Shown: one piece after another, positions 22,467 through 35,592 of the stretch | How the letters are laid out: each line of letters starts with the position of its first letter | How positions within the stretch are numbered: the first letter of the stretch is position 1 | Position numbers and translations under genes: made by a program | From: Quercus robur | Taxonomy: Eukaryota; Streptophyta; Magnoliopsida; Fagales; Fagaceae | DNA length: 64,000 bases | Direction: 5' to 3' | Assembly: GCF_932294415.1 (NCBI RefSeq) | Contig: NC_065535.1 | Coordinates: forward strand, 82,357,862-82,421,861 | The notes under the pieces: generated by a model | What the model was told of the DNA's origin: nothing | Seen by the model: only the letters and a program-made list of their open reading frames with translations | Databases searched by the model: none

Positions 22467-23268
22467 CCATATGTAGATAATGTGGAAGTAGGGGTGGCAA
22501 AATTGGACACAATCCGCAAACCTGACACGACAGGACACGAAATTAGTAGGTTATAGATTAAGGCTTAACGAGTTTGTGTCATATTCAAGTTAACACGGCT
22601 GACTCGTTTAATAAATGGATTGGGTTAGTGTTGAACACATAGAACCCGTTTGACTCATCTGACCCGTTTAATTAAATGACATTTTACCAATATACCCTTC
22701 AAACTCTACGTATATAAACTTATTAGTTGTTGTGCCATATGTAGATAATGTGAAAGTAGGGGTGGCAAAATTGGACACGACCCGCAAACCCGACACGACA
22801 GGACACGAAATTAACAAGTTATGGATTAAGGCTTAACGGGTTTATATCATATTCAAGTTAACACGGCTAACTCGTTTAATAAATGGGTTGGGTTAGTGTT
22901 GAACACATAGAACCCGTTTGACTCATCTGACCTGTTTAATTAAAATGACATTTTACCAATATACCCTTCAAACTCTACGTATATAAACTTATTAGTTGTT
23001 GTGCCATATGTAGATAACGTGGAAGTAGGGGTGGCAAAATTGGATACGCCCACAAACCCGACACGACAGGACACAAAATTAGCAGGTTATAGATTAAGGC
23101 TTAACGGGTTTGTGTCATATTCAAGTTAACATGGCTAACCCGTTTAATAAATGGGTTGGGTTAGTATTGAACACATAGAACCCGTTTGACTCATCTGACC
23201 TGTTTAATTAAATGACATTTTACCAATATACCCTTCAAACTCTACGTATATAAACTTATTAGTTGTTA
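22467..23268 (+). repeat. Tandem triplication of about 268 bp
   Basis: Units start at 22467, 22735 and 23004, with periods of 268 and 269 bp. Each unit begins with about 22 bp of host flank, including a copy of the TSD, and then the first ~246 bp of the hAT-like element. The duplication therefore happened after insertion and crosses the host-element junction. Confidence 0.93.
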
Positions 23269-23603
23269 TGGTTTATTTTCTTTGACATATTGTGATTTAT
23301 TATTTGTGATATTAGGATATGCTTTAGTTTTAAATGATTATTTGTGATACACTTACTCATTAGTTCTGAATTTTATATTAAAAATATTTATTTGTTTTTT
23401 TTTCATAATTTTTTTTTCTTCATTTTGATAAAATCTGATAAACAAGTCGACACGACTGACCTGTTTAATAAGTGGGTCATGTTAGAGTTGAGAAATCTTG
23501 ACCCGTTTAATAAACATGTCAAATTAGTGTTGACTTATATAGTCGAATACTCATAAGTTGACAGGACACGAATTCAACACGCGAACACGAATTGCCACCC
23601 CTA
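22489..23603. mobile_element. hAT-like element with 8-bp TSD and triplicated end
   Basis: The ends read TAGGGGTGGCAA and the complement of TAGGGGTGGCAA, an exact 12-bp inverted repeat. An exact 8-bp duplication, TGTGGAAG, lies at 22481-22488 and 23604-23611. The subterminal regions are rich in GACACGAC and GACCCG motifs. No transposase ORF is present. The terminal sequence resembles that of the element at 4003-5299, so the two are probably related families. The left end is present in three tandem copies (see the repeat feature). Confidence 0.9.
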
Positions 23604-23611
23604 TGTGGAAG

Positions 23612-26059
23612 CATGAATAGATAAAATACCAGTGTTCCTTCTTAAAGATCAAAATGATATATCATGCGACTAAAATGGACCATCTACTAAATATAGCATT
23701 ATCAAGAGTTAATGGTTAGTACACATTCTTGCGATTAAGGCTGAACACATATGATTATGATTAATTAATTAATTTTGTGTGATTGATTTTCTAAAAGATT
23801 AATTATGATTGATTATGTCTCATAATCTCATTAGTTTAGGTTTAGAACAAGGGTGCACATGGATAGGATACTGTTTAATTCTATTAGATAATTGAGAATT
23901 TTTAGAATTTTAATTCATTATCTTAGAAATAAAGGTTCTAATTAAAATAGTAAAAGTCTCTAATATCTACTAGTATTGTCTGACCTTGGAAATGGTAAAA
24001 GTATGTCTCACTTTATGTGTTCAATTTTATCTTCTACCAATTACAATTTATTATATCTTTTTTAATACTTTCTTTATAAAATTTAAAATGAAAAGTAATC
24101 AGGGATATAATACGTATCATATGCCTAATTATTTTTCATTTTATACAGAGGTTTGTATTCTATTAGTTAAAATTTAATGCAGGCTCATCTGTGTAAAAAA
24201 TACAAAAAATAAAATAAAATTGTTGGAAGGTAGTGCGCACTAGCTTCCAACATTTTTTTTTTTTTTGGGTGAGAGTCACTTGCTTCCATCTTGAGTGGGT
24301 AGAGGTAGAGGTAGCTACAGCTTAAATTCACTTTTTAAAACCCTAAAAGTATAAACAAAGGCATGCACATTTGACATATGACACTTTAAAAAGTCCAGCG
24401 GATCAATGCGAATCATCAGTATTTGTATTGTAAGACCATGCCGACGTGGTTATGAAAGTATATTGGTTGGATGTAAGTTCATGTCAAGATACAAATTTGG
24501 ATTTATTAGCACATGAGATGAGAATATTTTTCAGTGCTTTTACATGGATGATCGAAGAGATCTCTTACCTTTAACTCAAAAAGAAAATGAATATACAAGC
24601 GGTTGCTTGAGATTCATTCAATTGAGGTGTCTCAGGCCATTAATTCCATGTGTTATCTTCATGATTTGCATGGCGTTTTAAATGTAACGCATGGCATTGT
24701 TGCTTAAATCAGCTTTCATCACTCTTAACATATAATAGGCAGTAGTATGCAATACAAGTATATGTTAACGTATAATATATAGATAGCATGTGTTAATGTA
24801 TAGTATACAATGACACACGTTAATAGCTCCCTCAAACTCAAGTAATAAAATATACAGTAATACCTAGCTCACTTTACCTTATCTTGTACATCATACATAT
24901 TTGTATAACACACATATTGTTAACATGTAATAGGCAGTGAGCATTAAGCCCACTTTACCTTGTCTTATATAGCACACATATTTGTATATTACACATGTTT
25001 GTACTGCACACTATTGTCTCTTGTACTGTACACTACTGTCTCGCCATAATAGTCCCAAAAATTATATTGTACTTCGACCTGAGATTTATGTTGTATCTCT
25101 AAGTATTACTTTTTGTTTTAAAATTTTCAAACCAATAAAAAGTTGTGAATTTTTTTATTTTTTTATAAGTAAAAGAGACGAAATAGTAGCAAATTTAATC
25201 GTTCTTTCAACTATGATATTATAATTTTGTTTTGTTTTCTAATGAATGATATTATAATCCAGTTAATCCTTTTCAATTGCGAAATCTTTATTATTATTTA
25301 ATTATCAAGAGTATGACTGTGATCTTACTCATTCTTTGAAAATATATATACACATTGTCGGTGGCCTCAGTGCAGTGTTTGTTCTATTGTTATGTATACA
25401 TCATTGTTCCCTTCATCATAATTAAAAAAACAAAACCGGGACATTTTTTAAGTGAATAATAATCATTGAGATTGTTATTCACTTTCAGAATGCAATAATA
25501 AATTTATTTTAATCATATCCGACTCTGCTAATTTAAGGTACGTACAGACAATCACCTCGAATTTTTTCTATAATATATATTTTGAGTTGGATCCACCTCA
25601 CCTTTAATTATTTTTCCGGCCACACCTTTTGACAAAAATAATATGTCTTAGATTGCTTATCTCATGCTAGAAAACTAGCTAGAGTACACTTACGTATTGC
25701 CATGACAATCACTGGAAGTAGTGGCTTTGAAAGCTTTCCTTCAAGAGATACATCAAATTGACTTGTCTCCATTAAAGTTTGAATTGGCAAAGTGGGTACC
25801 TCATAGAAAATGATTCTTCCTTTTACTTTTGTCCTCTGTCTCTCTGTCCCGGGTTTTTTTTTTTTTTTTTTCCCAAGCTGGATCCAAGAAACTACTATAT
25901 TTATTTAATTATTTATCATGCTAAAACGTATAAGCATACCCTAATCTGCATAGAACTTAGATAAGCTATTTTTCACAATAACAAAATACTTTCATAAGAC
26001 ATCTGTATATGTTTTTAAGAGAAGTTCTTAAAGCTGTCAACATGCTGGCTTATTTTGGA
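23612..26059. other. Gene-free AT-rich stretch
   Basis: No convincing ORF is seen. It holds a 30-bp palindrome at 24222-24251 and degenerate repeats of GTTAACGTATAATA-like motifs at 24720-24930. Confidence 0.55.
24222..24251. repeat. 30-bp near-perfect palindrome
   Basis: It starts GTTGGAAGGTAG and ends CTAGCTTCCAAC around a GTGCGCAC core, with one mismatched pair. It has no loop, so it could extrude as a cruciform or be an empty-element footprint. Confidence 0.8.
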
Positions 26060-26067
26060 TTGAAGAC

Positions 26068-27120
26068 CAAGGGCAGTTCTACAGCCAGCCCAGCCCCCAG
26101 GGGTTCAAATGAATGAACCCCCGGCCCTGGCCTGGCCCCCAAAATATATATATATATATATATAATTTTTTTTTTACTCCTAAAATAAAATTTTGAACAC
26201 CTTAACCCTAAATTTTATTTAAACCCAATTGAAATAAACTTGAAATATGATCATTTTAGTGATATTTTCACAATAATTTTACAATAAAGGTTAAGTGACA
26301 AGTTGTAATTAGCTTTTTACAACAAATGAGCAATTTTGCATAAATGTTGTGTCAGTAGCACTACTCTTAAAATTGCTCATTTGTTAAAAAATAAATAAAC
26401 TTTCTCTCTGGACTTTGGCTTACTTTATCGTTGATGGTAAAATGAAACAGTTTTTTATTATACTTTTCTTCTTCATCAGCAAAAAATTACACCACTTGTA
26501 CAACCAACTGATCTGTATTTACATCTATGATTCTTTTCTCTTTCTCTTTCTCCCTTCTATGTTTTCTTTCTGTCTAATCAAGTAGTTAATTTGATAAGTG
26601 TTCTATAGTTTTTCGAGTCCAAAAAGTCTTTTAGTGCTTGCTCCAATTCCAAGAGAATGACCACGTGTGTGGTTAAAAATCCATATATTTCAAAAGCATA
26701 ATCTTATATAAGTTACTATTTTTTTTCCTTAGTATCACGTTTCTGCCAGACCTACTCTTAGGTGTGTTACTATTCTTCTTTATCATATATTTTTATTTAA
26801 TTGATATTACATATGATTATAATAAATTATTATTAATTTGACAAATATTATGGTTAGTTATTTATTTTTATTTATTTATGCATTCAATTGTTGTTTTCTT
26901 ACCGATCTTTAAACTATTAATTATTTTTTAAGATTATTGTACAGTATAATTGTATTGTATACTATTTAGAATACTATGTTAGATTATTGTATGTAATATG
27001 ACAATTGTATATGCAAAAAAAAAAAAGTTATAATCATTTTATTTTTTTTACTCCCCACAACAAAATCTTAGCTCAAGACACTATTGACCTCCCTAGAAAA
27101 AAATCCTGGAGTCGCCACTG
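26068..27120. mobile_element. hAT-like element A with 8-bp TSD
   Basis: It begins CAAGGGCAG and ends CGCCACTG, so the right terminus read inward is CAGTGGCGACTCCAGGA, a typical plant hAT end. An exact duplication, TTGAAGAC, lies at 26060-26067 and 27121-27128. The interior is AT-rich with an AT microsatellite at 26143-26163 and has no transposase. Confidence 0.88.
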
Positions 27121-27198
27121 TTGAAGACTAATTATCTGTCTTGATGGATATTGATCAACTAGTATATTTAGCTAGCTACACTAGCTACCACCTGAATT

Positions 27199-27212
27199 GT
27201 TTCTCAAAAAAA
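27199..27212 (+). repeat. Micro-insertion with 16-bp TSD
   Basis: GTTTCTC plus poly(A) is flanked by exact copies of AGCTACCACCTGAATT at 27183-27198 and 27213-27228. The insert shares TTTCTC-poly(A) with the one at 15104. Confidence 0.82.
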
Positions 27213-27473
27213 AGCTACCACCTGAATTCCAAAATGTTTTGCGCTATAGCCCGCATTTTTTTTGTAGTGCAAGATAGTCAAGTATGGTGTTAATAATATT
27301 CCCAACACGATGAAGTTTTCAGTAATGAATAATTGGTTAAATTAATGGTCTCAAAAGACTGCGACGTTAACAAGCTAGCCTTGTGTTTTGGACGGTCAGT
27401 TATGGTCGGCAAATTCAAAGCCACTTTTACTTCAGTTCAAATCCTATGCGTCACTGATGGTGTAACTTGGTCC

Positions 27474-28417
27474 CAGTGGCAGCTCCAGTATTTTTTTTTT
27501 TGGGAGGTCAGTAATGGCAGGGTTAGGAATTTGTCATTTGTCACAAGGGGCGAGTAAAAAATTAAATGATTAATCTTTTTTTCTATAGATACAACTTTCA
27601 TATTATATACAATACAACTATATTTACAATAGTCTAAAACCATTATAAAATAGGTAAGACAATAACTATTGAATGCATAAACTAATATAATTAAATTACT
27701 AATCATATATTTTTGTCAAATTAATAATAACTTATTATATTTATACGTAATATCAATTATATAAAAATATATGATAAATAAGAAGAAGACTAGTAACACA
27801 CTTAGGAGTAGGACTAGGAGTAAATGTGAAACTAAGAAAAACAAATAGTAAATATAAGTTTTTGCTTTTGAAGTGGATGACTTCTTAACCATACACATAG
27901 ACATAGTCACTCTCTTGGAATTGGAGATAATTGGAGATAGAAAGAAAAACTAAGAAAAAAATATAAGGGAGAAAGCAAGATAGAGAGAATGAGGAAAAAC
28001 AACTTCATTTCGTTTTCAACTGTAAAGTAAGCCAAAATCTTGGAAAAAATATTCATATTTTTTTTTTAATGAATGAGCAAAATTTTTGGAACTAACACAA
28101 TACTTTCAAAAAAATTCCGCAACAAAATCTAGGTAACCAATTGTTAAAAATAGATAAAAAAAAAATATTATTAGTTCTGGATCCTGATAAAAAGTAGTTA
28201 CAACTTGCCTCATATTATTGTAAAAATATTGTGAAATTAAAATTAAGATGATCATATTTAAGTTTCAAGCTTATTTCAATTGGGTTCAAACAAAATTTAG
28301 GATTGGGGTGTTCAAATTTTTATTTTAAGGGGTAAAATTGAAAAAATTTAAAAATTTATATATAAAATTTTTGTTTGGGCTAGGTAACCCCCTAGCCTTC
28401 ATGTAACGCCGCCCATG
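27474..28417. mobile_element. hAT-like element B, inverted relative of A
   Basis: It begins CAGTGGCAGCTCCAG and ends ACGCCGCCCATG. The flanks are CTTGGTCC (27466-27473) and CTTTGTCC (28418-28425), matching at 7 of 8 positions. Its interior around 27640-27790 is similar to the complement of element A around 26780-26950, so the two belong to one family in opposite orientation. Confidence 0.8.
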
Positions 28418-28425
28418 CTTTGTCC

Positions 28426-31149
28426 TGGTGGAGGCTATATATATATTACAAGACAAGACTACAAGTGAAAATCAAGAAGGTATATATGTTGAAATAATTC
28501 GAAACAACAAATTTCCTTTTCGCAGTACTTGATAGATACTTGGACTAATTTCGCTCTACCTAAGTACCTAACCAGAAATTTTCAACCTAGCTAGCAGACT
28601 ATTCTTGGCCAACATTGATGGACCAAATGGTGGGCAAGAGGGAAGTAGGTAGATGCACAAAACGACACCTGAAATTGTACGTAGTAGTATTACTTTCTTC
28701 CTTTCTATCTCCTTTCCAAAATGACATTTATTAAGTAATGGGACTTGGAAATAGAAATTAGCTTATGAGATTGTCTAAGAAAGCTAGATATATATGTACC
28801 AGAATTCTAATGCGGTCGATTGTAATCCATCACTTACCGTGAACAATTTCAATAAATTGTAGCAAATGATGTGGTCTTAAAAGAACTGTTATCTTATTAG
28901 CTTATTATCGTGGATCCTACAAGTATATATATAGGACTCACCAGTTGTGAGGGCCCATTCCATGGATCGAACTCAAGAGATATTCTCTCATACTAGAGTC
29001 ATGAATATGTAAAGGCTCGATGAGTATGTAAACTATTTTTATCAAGTATAACAACTTCCCATATATATTATTTTTGTTTTTTTCTTAAGGATCTTTGCTT
29101 ATTTCCTGCGCATGCTGCCATATTCCTTGTAGGGTTGCACGTTAATCATAAGAAAGACGTAATCGTATAGGAAACAACTACAGATTGTCAACCTTAGAAC
29201 GCCATGCTAGATCTTTTGTAGTGATGCATTTTTCGGTTGCGTCGTTTTCAATGATGCGAATTTCCTACCTTCCCAAGGTGAGCCTTGCTAACCAAACTAG
29301 TTAATTTTCAAGTTAGATTAATTAGGACCATTGTCATAAGATCAGAGACCATATTATTTATTTAAATAATTGTGGGTTTAAACTTTTTTTAATAAGAGAA
29401 TCAAGCACATTAAATTTTTAATTTTCTAAACGAGAGGTTAATTCAAGGTATAGTTCAAAAGTGAGACCACTTGCTATGATTTATGATAAACTGCAGTTTA
29501 TCTTCAAAGTTTAAGACTAGTTTAAAATTTTAATCATTACTTTAAGAAATGGTTATTGCTTTATTGCTAAATGCCAACAAAGAAAGACAACAAAACAGGT
29601 GGAAGGTGTTCTTGTCTTATATGAACTAAAGAAACATGACTTTTTTTGCTGAATAGAAACATGTGGTTAACTCGAATATAAAAAACACTGTCCACGCATT
29701 CCTTGTGGCCCTTATCTATATGCACGTTTTTTAGCTAAAAGTATGGTCACCAAAAGTAACAGTCGTTACATTCTAGGGAATATATTGGTTCATCAACATG
29801 TAATTTGTTCGAATAATGATGTATAGTTACCCCCACGCACATATATGTTAGATTATGTAATGCTACCGTCATAAATTTTTTTTACAAAAGGTAGCAAATT
29901 TTTACTGATTTTCATATGAGGTCACCATTTATATCGTTTTTTTTACTTATTAATAATCATTCACTACATCAACATTTTTAAAATATATATATTTTAAGAA
30001 AGTTTATAACTCTAGTATTTTTCTATAGATTTTCCTAGCCAAATAAATAGAAAGAGTGGTTTGGTAGAGTTTGAACTTCAGTACTCATGCATGATGCACC
30101 ACAAGAGATAGAGAGAGAGATAGAGTTTCAGTCGGAAAGGAAGAGAGAGAAGAGAGAATTAAATGAATAAATTAATTTATAGTGTTGGTTGTGAAATATG
30201 ATGTGAAAAATAAGAAATGGAATGTAGTGTGAGTTGTAAAATGATGTGTTCAAGTAAACTAGTTAGGGCTTGCACGTGCTTGTCTTGTAATAAGAGTAGT
30301 GATTAAGGTCAATTCTAAATTTTATTTATATTACAAAAACAAAGATATAAATCATTTGATTTTTAAAGTACTAGAGATTTACATTAATCAAAAGATACAT
30401 TAATTTTAAGAATTTTGATAATTATGTCATAAAAAGTTAATCTCATTCGTATAAGAATTTTGATCACACACAAAGTTAGGGTAGCTATTTAACATATAAA
30501 TATTTATTTTACTATAATAGTTTTTAAGTACTTATTTGCTAAAGGCAACATATCCACTCAATAAAAACTTCTAAGAATGATAATGAATATCATCATATTC
30601 CAACAATAAGCAACTGAGTTTTGCTAAAAAAAAAAAAAAAAGAAAGATAACGAAAGGCATATGTCATCGAATTTTCCATTAGATAATATATAAGTCTCGA
30701 AAATTTAAACCTAGAAAATTAATGTCCTTTAGCTAACATATAAAACACTTTATATTATCATTCCAACTTTCTAAACATTACTACCATATCTAAAACTCAA
30801 TATACGTGAAGAAAACTTTTGGGATGTTAAAATTTAGTGGGAGTATTTTAGACATTATACAATAAAATATTTTAAGAATCATAAATTTTCATTAGGGTTT
30901 AGCTAAGAGAATCACAATATGACATATTTGCTCTTTTCCAAAATATTAAGAGAAAATTTTCTTGATTTTAAAGTTAAAGGAGAAATTGTAAACTACCCTA
31001 AACATAAAGGATGAAAAGTGTTTTTATCATAAGTTTTTTTTTTTTTTTTTTTTGGGTAAATCTATGTGTTTTTACTTAAAATGGTGCGTAAAGAAAAAAA
31101 AAAATACAAAAAGTTAACCCAAGAAAATTACATGTGAAACAGTAAATTT
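28426..31149. other. Gene-free region with MITE relative
   Basis: No gene is seen. A degenerate relative of the 184-bp MITE lies at about 29858-30022, and a micro-insertion lies at 29639-29654. The rest is AT-rich. Confidence 0.5.
29639..29654 (-). repeat. Micro-insertion with 9-bp TSD
   Basis: A short insert with a T run followed by GCTGAAT is flanked by AGAAACATG at 29630-29638 and 29655-29663. Confidence 0.6.
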
Positions 31150-34140
31150 TGACTCAATGACGTTGAATAAACCAATAAAAAATTTATAAATTGCACAACA
31201 TTTTCATAATACCTTTATAATTTTGTAATATTTTGTTTTGACTTGTAAAAAATTGATAGCTCAACAATTTTGAAAAAATTGTGATGACAACGAGATATCT
31301 TAAAGTTTTCACAAAAATTAAGAAATGTTATGTCCTCGACATTTTCATAACAAATTATGAGTAGTAGGTTGTTATTGGTAGGCAAAACAGTAATTTCATT
31401 AGCAAGTTTAAATTAGAATCAATAATAATTTACCACATATGATTTGTTATGAAAATATTATGAAAAATGTTGTGGATGTAGCACTTTTTTTGCACAATAA
31501 CTTTATTTTTAGTTGAGATTGGTTCCAATATGATATATTATTATTTTATTTTGACCTATAAGAAATTAACACCTCAACAATTGTGAAAACATTGTGCTAA
31601 TTTGTTGTGTTAATATTTTATTATTTTGTGAAATATTGCGAATTAAACAAACCAAAAATAATGTAGCAAAACTAATGTAGCTTTATGCATTCAAAAAAAA
31701 AAAAAAAAAAAAAAGCGGCTGGTGAAATAGTGCAAGTTGAACAAACCGAAAATATTGTAGCTTCAAGGCATTCACTCTTTTTATATATAGATAATATAAT
31801 ATAAAACAAAACAAAAACAAATGGGTGTACTTCAAAAGGAAAAAAAAAAAAAAAAAAAAAATTCATCTCACCATATTGGCCAAATGCCTTGAATAAGTAT
31901 GAAAGGTTTTTTAGTAGCATTAGAATGAGTCCAAAACTTGACTAAACCAAAACACTACTCCTAAGCATATTGGCTCTTTTTATATTTTATTATGACTTTT
32001 AAAGAATTGATAGCTCAGTAATTTTGAAAATATTATGATGACAACAAGATGTATTAAACTTTTCACAATAGAATAGTTATATCCACGACATTTTCATCAC
32101 AAATTATAAGTAGCAGATTGTTATTAGTGCGCAAAAAGTAATTTTATTAGTAAATTTAAATTATAACCAATAACAATTTACCATCTATAACTTGTTATGA
32201 AAGTGTTGTGAAATATGTTGTGGATGTAGCACTTTTTTTGCATAATAACTTTATTTTTAGTTGTAGTTGGTTCCAATATGATATTTTATTATTTTATTTT
32301 GACCTATAAGAAATTAACATGTCAACAATTGTGAAAATATTATACCAATTTGTTGTGTTAATATTTTATTATCTTGTGAAACATTGCAAATTGAACAAAC
32401 CAAAAATAATGTAGCAAAACTACTTTAACTTTACACATTCAAAAAAAAAAAGTGGTTGGTAAAACAATGCAAGTTGAACAAACCAAAATTACTGTAGCTT
32501 TAAGGCATTCACTCTTTTTATATATAGATAATATAATATAAAACGAAACAAAAACAAATTGTTGCACTTGAGAAGAAAAAAAATCCATCTCACCAGACAG
32601 GCGAAATGCCTTGAATAAATATGAAAGATTTTTTAGTAGCATTAGAATGAGTCCAAAAACTTGACCAAACCAAAACACTATTCCTAACACTATTCGTAAG
32701 CCTATTGGCACTCTTAATATTTTATTTTGACTTGTAAAGAATTGATAGTTCAATAGTTTTAAAAATATTGCGACAACAACAAGATATCTTAAAATTTTCA
32801 CAAAAAAAAAAATTATGTTGACGACATTTTCATAACAAATTATAAGTAGATAATATAATTATAAGTAGATATCTTCAAGGCATTCGCTCTTTTTATATAT
32901 AGATAATATAATATAAAACGAAACAAAAACAAATTGTTGCACTTGAGAAGAAAAAAAATCCATCTCACCAGACAGGCGAAATGCCTTGAATAAGTATGAA
33001 AGATTTTTTAGTAGCATTAAAATGAGTCCAAAAATTTGACCAAACCAAAACACTATTCCTAACACTATTCGTAAGCCTATTGGCACTTTTAATATTTTAT
33101 TTTGACTTGTAAAGAATTGTTAGTTCAATAGTTTTGAAAATATTGCGACGACAACAAAATATCTTAAAATTTTCACGAAAAAAATGTTATGTCGACGACA
33201 TTTTCATAACAAATTATTAGTAGAAGGTTGTTATTTGTGGGCAAAAAAATAATTTCATTAACAAGTTTAGATTAGAACCAATAACAATTTACCACCTATG
33301 GTTTGTTATGAAAGTGTTGTGAAAAATGTTGTGGATGTAGCACTTTTTTTTGCATAATAACTTTATTTTTAGTTGTGATTGGTTCCAATATGATATTTTA
33401 TTATTTTATTTTGACCTATAAGAAATTAACACCTCAACAATTGTGAAAATATTGTGTCAATTTGTTGTGTTAATATTTTATTATTTTGTGAAACGTTGCT
33501 AATTGAACAAACCAAAATTAGTGTAACTAAACTACTGTAACTTTACGCATTCAAAAAAAAAAAAAAAACGCAATCAGTGAAACAGTGTAAGTTGAACAAA
33601 CCAAAAATACTGTAACTTCAAGCCATTCGCTCTTTTTATGTATAGCTAATATAATATAAAACAAACAAAAACAAATTAGTGTACTTGAGAAGAAAAAAAA
33701 TCCATCTCACCAGATTGGCCAAATACCTTGAATAAGTATGAAAGGTATTAGAATGAGTCTAAGAACTTGACTAAACCAAAACACTATTCCTAAGCCTATT
33801 GGCTCTTTTTATATAGTTAATAGAAAACATTGCGAATTGAACAAACCAAAATTATTGTAGTTAAACTTCTGTAACTTTACGCATTCAAAAAAAAAGTGGC
33901 AGGTGAAAGTTGAACAAACCAAAAATATTGTAGCTTCAAGCCATTCACTCTTTTTATGTATAGCTAATATAATATAAAACAAACAAAAACAAATTGGTTT
34001 ACTTGAGAAGAAAAATCAATCTCACGATTGGCCAAATGCCTTGAATAAGTATGAAATGTAAAAGCATTAGAATGAGTCCAAGAACTTGACTAAACCAAAA
34101 TCCTATTCCTAAGTCTATTGGCTCTTTTTCTATAGTTAAT
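31150..34140. repeat. Degenerate long-period tandem array
   Basis: A landmark, the CTCTTTTTATATATAGATAA-like run, recurs near 31775, 32511, 32887, 33630 and 33946. The spacing alternates between about 740 bp and 320-375 bp. A second landmark (ATCTTAAAATTTTCACAAAA-like) recurs near 31287, 32038, 32777 and 33155. The full unit of about 740 bp contains a MITE-like inverted repeat (GACATTTTCATAACAAATTAT and its partner). Some intervals are partial units, so the array grew by unequal exchange. It has no coding capacity. Confidence 0.8.
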
Positions 34141-35066
34141 AGATAATTAAAATAATTTATTGTGTGTTAAAATAGGTATTTTTTTACAAACCCCAATATA
34201 TGTTTAGTGTTACACATCAACCAATACAAATATATATTGATGGCCTAACTTGGAGAAATTACCACACAACCCATATGAACTTCCAGATTTAATAGAATAA
34301 TTTTGTCTAAACTCGATTACTTCATCCCTAAAAAATCAATAAATTAATAAAAAGTAACTGAATTGTCACAAACCTTGTAGTTTAGTGGCATTGTTTGCTC
34401 TTCTTATGCCGACAAAGGATCGATCATTAGATGATGATCCTGACTAAGGAAAAATTGTAAACAGAAAAAACATGCAAAGACTGAAAATCATCATGATCAA
34501 ACCTGGTAAGAAGGCTTAAGAAAATTCATATCTTTTTGTCAACTCCATTCAAAATTAATGTTCCATCATGCCACTCAGAGATTATGGATATTAATATAAC
34601 AACTGACTCAGTCCAGCTTGGTATTCCAAGCCAATTAAAATTCCTATTTGCTAGCTAAGAGACAACACATAAAAATGATAACTGATTGAGAATGTGTAAA
34701 CTACAACTACATTTTATGAAAGTGAAAGTAGCGTTCAGCTTCAGCCATAGGGTGATGAAGGTTCAAGGAAACAACATAGGAGACGTGTGATGGGAAGAGT
34801 ACAGTATCCAGGATTTGCAGTTCAAAGGTCAAACTTCATAGCCATCCGATGAAGAAATATTGAGAATGCCCATTTGCATTTTGCCAAGGACTTATTCAGG
34901 TTGGACCGAATATAAGCAAAGCCCTGCAGAGCCCAGATCTTGGTCTCTCGTCTTACACTATTCCACACAGCCCAATTTTCTAAACTGGGCTTTCATTGTC
35001 TAACTAGGTTCATCGCCAGAAAAGAAGAACCCAACAAATAAAAATAAGGTTAATTGCAGCTATCCA
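34141..35066. other. Gene-free stretch
   Basis: Nothing recognisable. The 34380-35030 part is less AT-rich than its surroundings but has no conserved ORF. Confidence 0.5.
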
Positions 35067-35075
35067 GCTAAACTA

Positions 35076-35583
35076 GGGGGAAATGGGCTTTTTGCCCTTA
35101 TTTTTTTTAATATCTAGCATAATGTCTTAGTTTTGAAATTATTAAGTAGCATGTCTTTATTTTGAAACTCAATTTTAAAAAAATTGAGTTACAAGTGAAA
35201 CTCGACATTAGCAATATCGAGCTCTATGCATATTTTGTTACTTAATTTTTTTTTGAAAATTTAAATGAAACTCGACATTACTAATTTGAAACTCAATTTT
35301 AAAAAAATTGAGTTACAAGTGAAACTCGACATTAGCAATATCGAGCTCTATGCATATTTTGTTACTTAATTTTTTTTTGAAAATTTAAGTGAAACTCGAC
35401 ATTACTAAAGTTGAGTTTACTTAAAAATATACATATAATTTGATTTTGAGGATATCGAATTTTATACAAAACTCAGTTTTGTTAAAATCGAGTTTCAAAA
35501 ATAAGGACATTCTACTAAATAATTTAAAAAAGGGACATTGTGCTAGATATTTTTAAAAATAAGGGCAAAAGCCCATTTTTCCT
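35076..35583. mobile_element. MULE-like MITE with 9-bp TSD
   Basis: This 508-bp element has long terminal inverted repeats of about 90 bp, with cores AAATGGGCTTTTTGCCCTTA and AAATGGGCTTTTGCCCTTAT. An exact 9-bp duplication, GCTAAACTA, flanks it at 35067-35075 and 35584-35592. Long TIRs plus a 9-bp TSD point to the Mutator superfamily. It has no coding region, and its interior contains a 124-bp tandem duplication. Confidence 0.9.
35161..35404 (+). repeat. 124-bp tandem duplication inside the MITE
   Basis: Copy 1 starts at 35161 and copy 2 at 35285, nearly identical. Each contains an AAACTCAATTTT hairpin, a GAAACTCGACATTA motif and a TATCGAGCTCTATGCA run. Confidence 0.92.
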
Positions 35584-35592
35584 GCTAAACTA

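Noticed and set aside
22467-23268. CRISPR-like array
   Set aside because: The repeats are 268-bp tandem units in a plant transposon, with no short repeat-spacer pattern.
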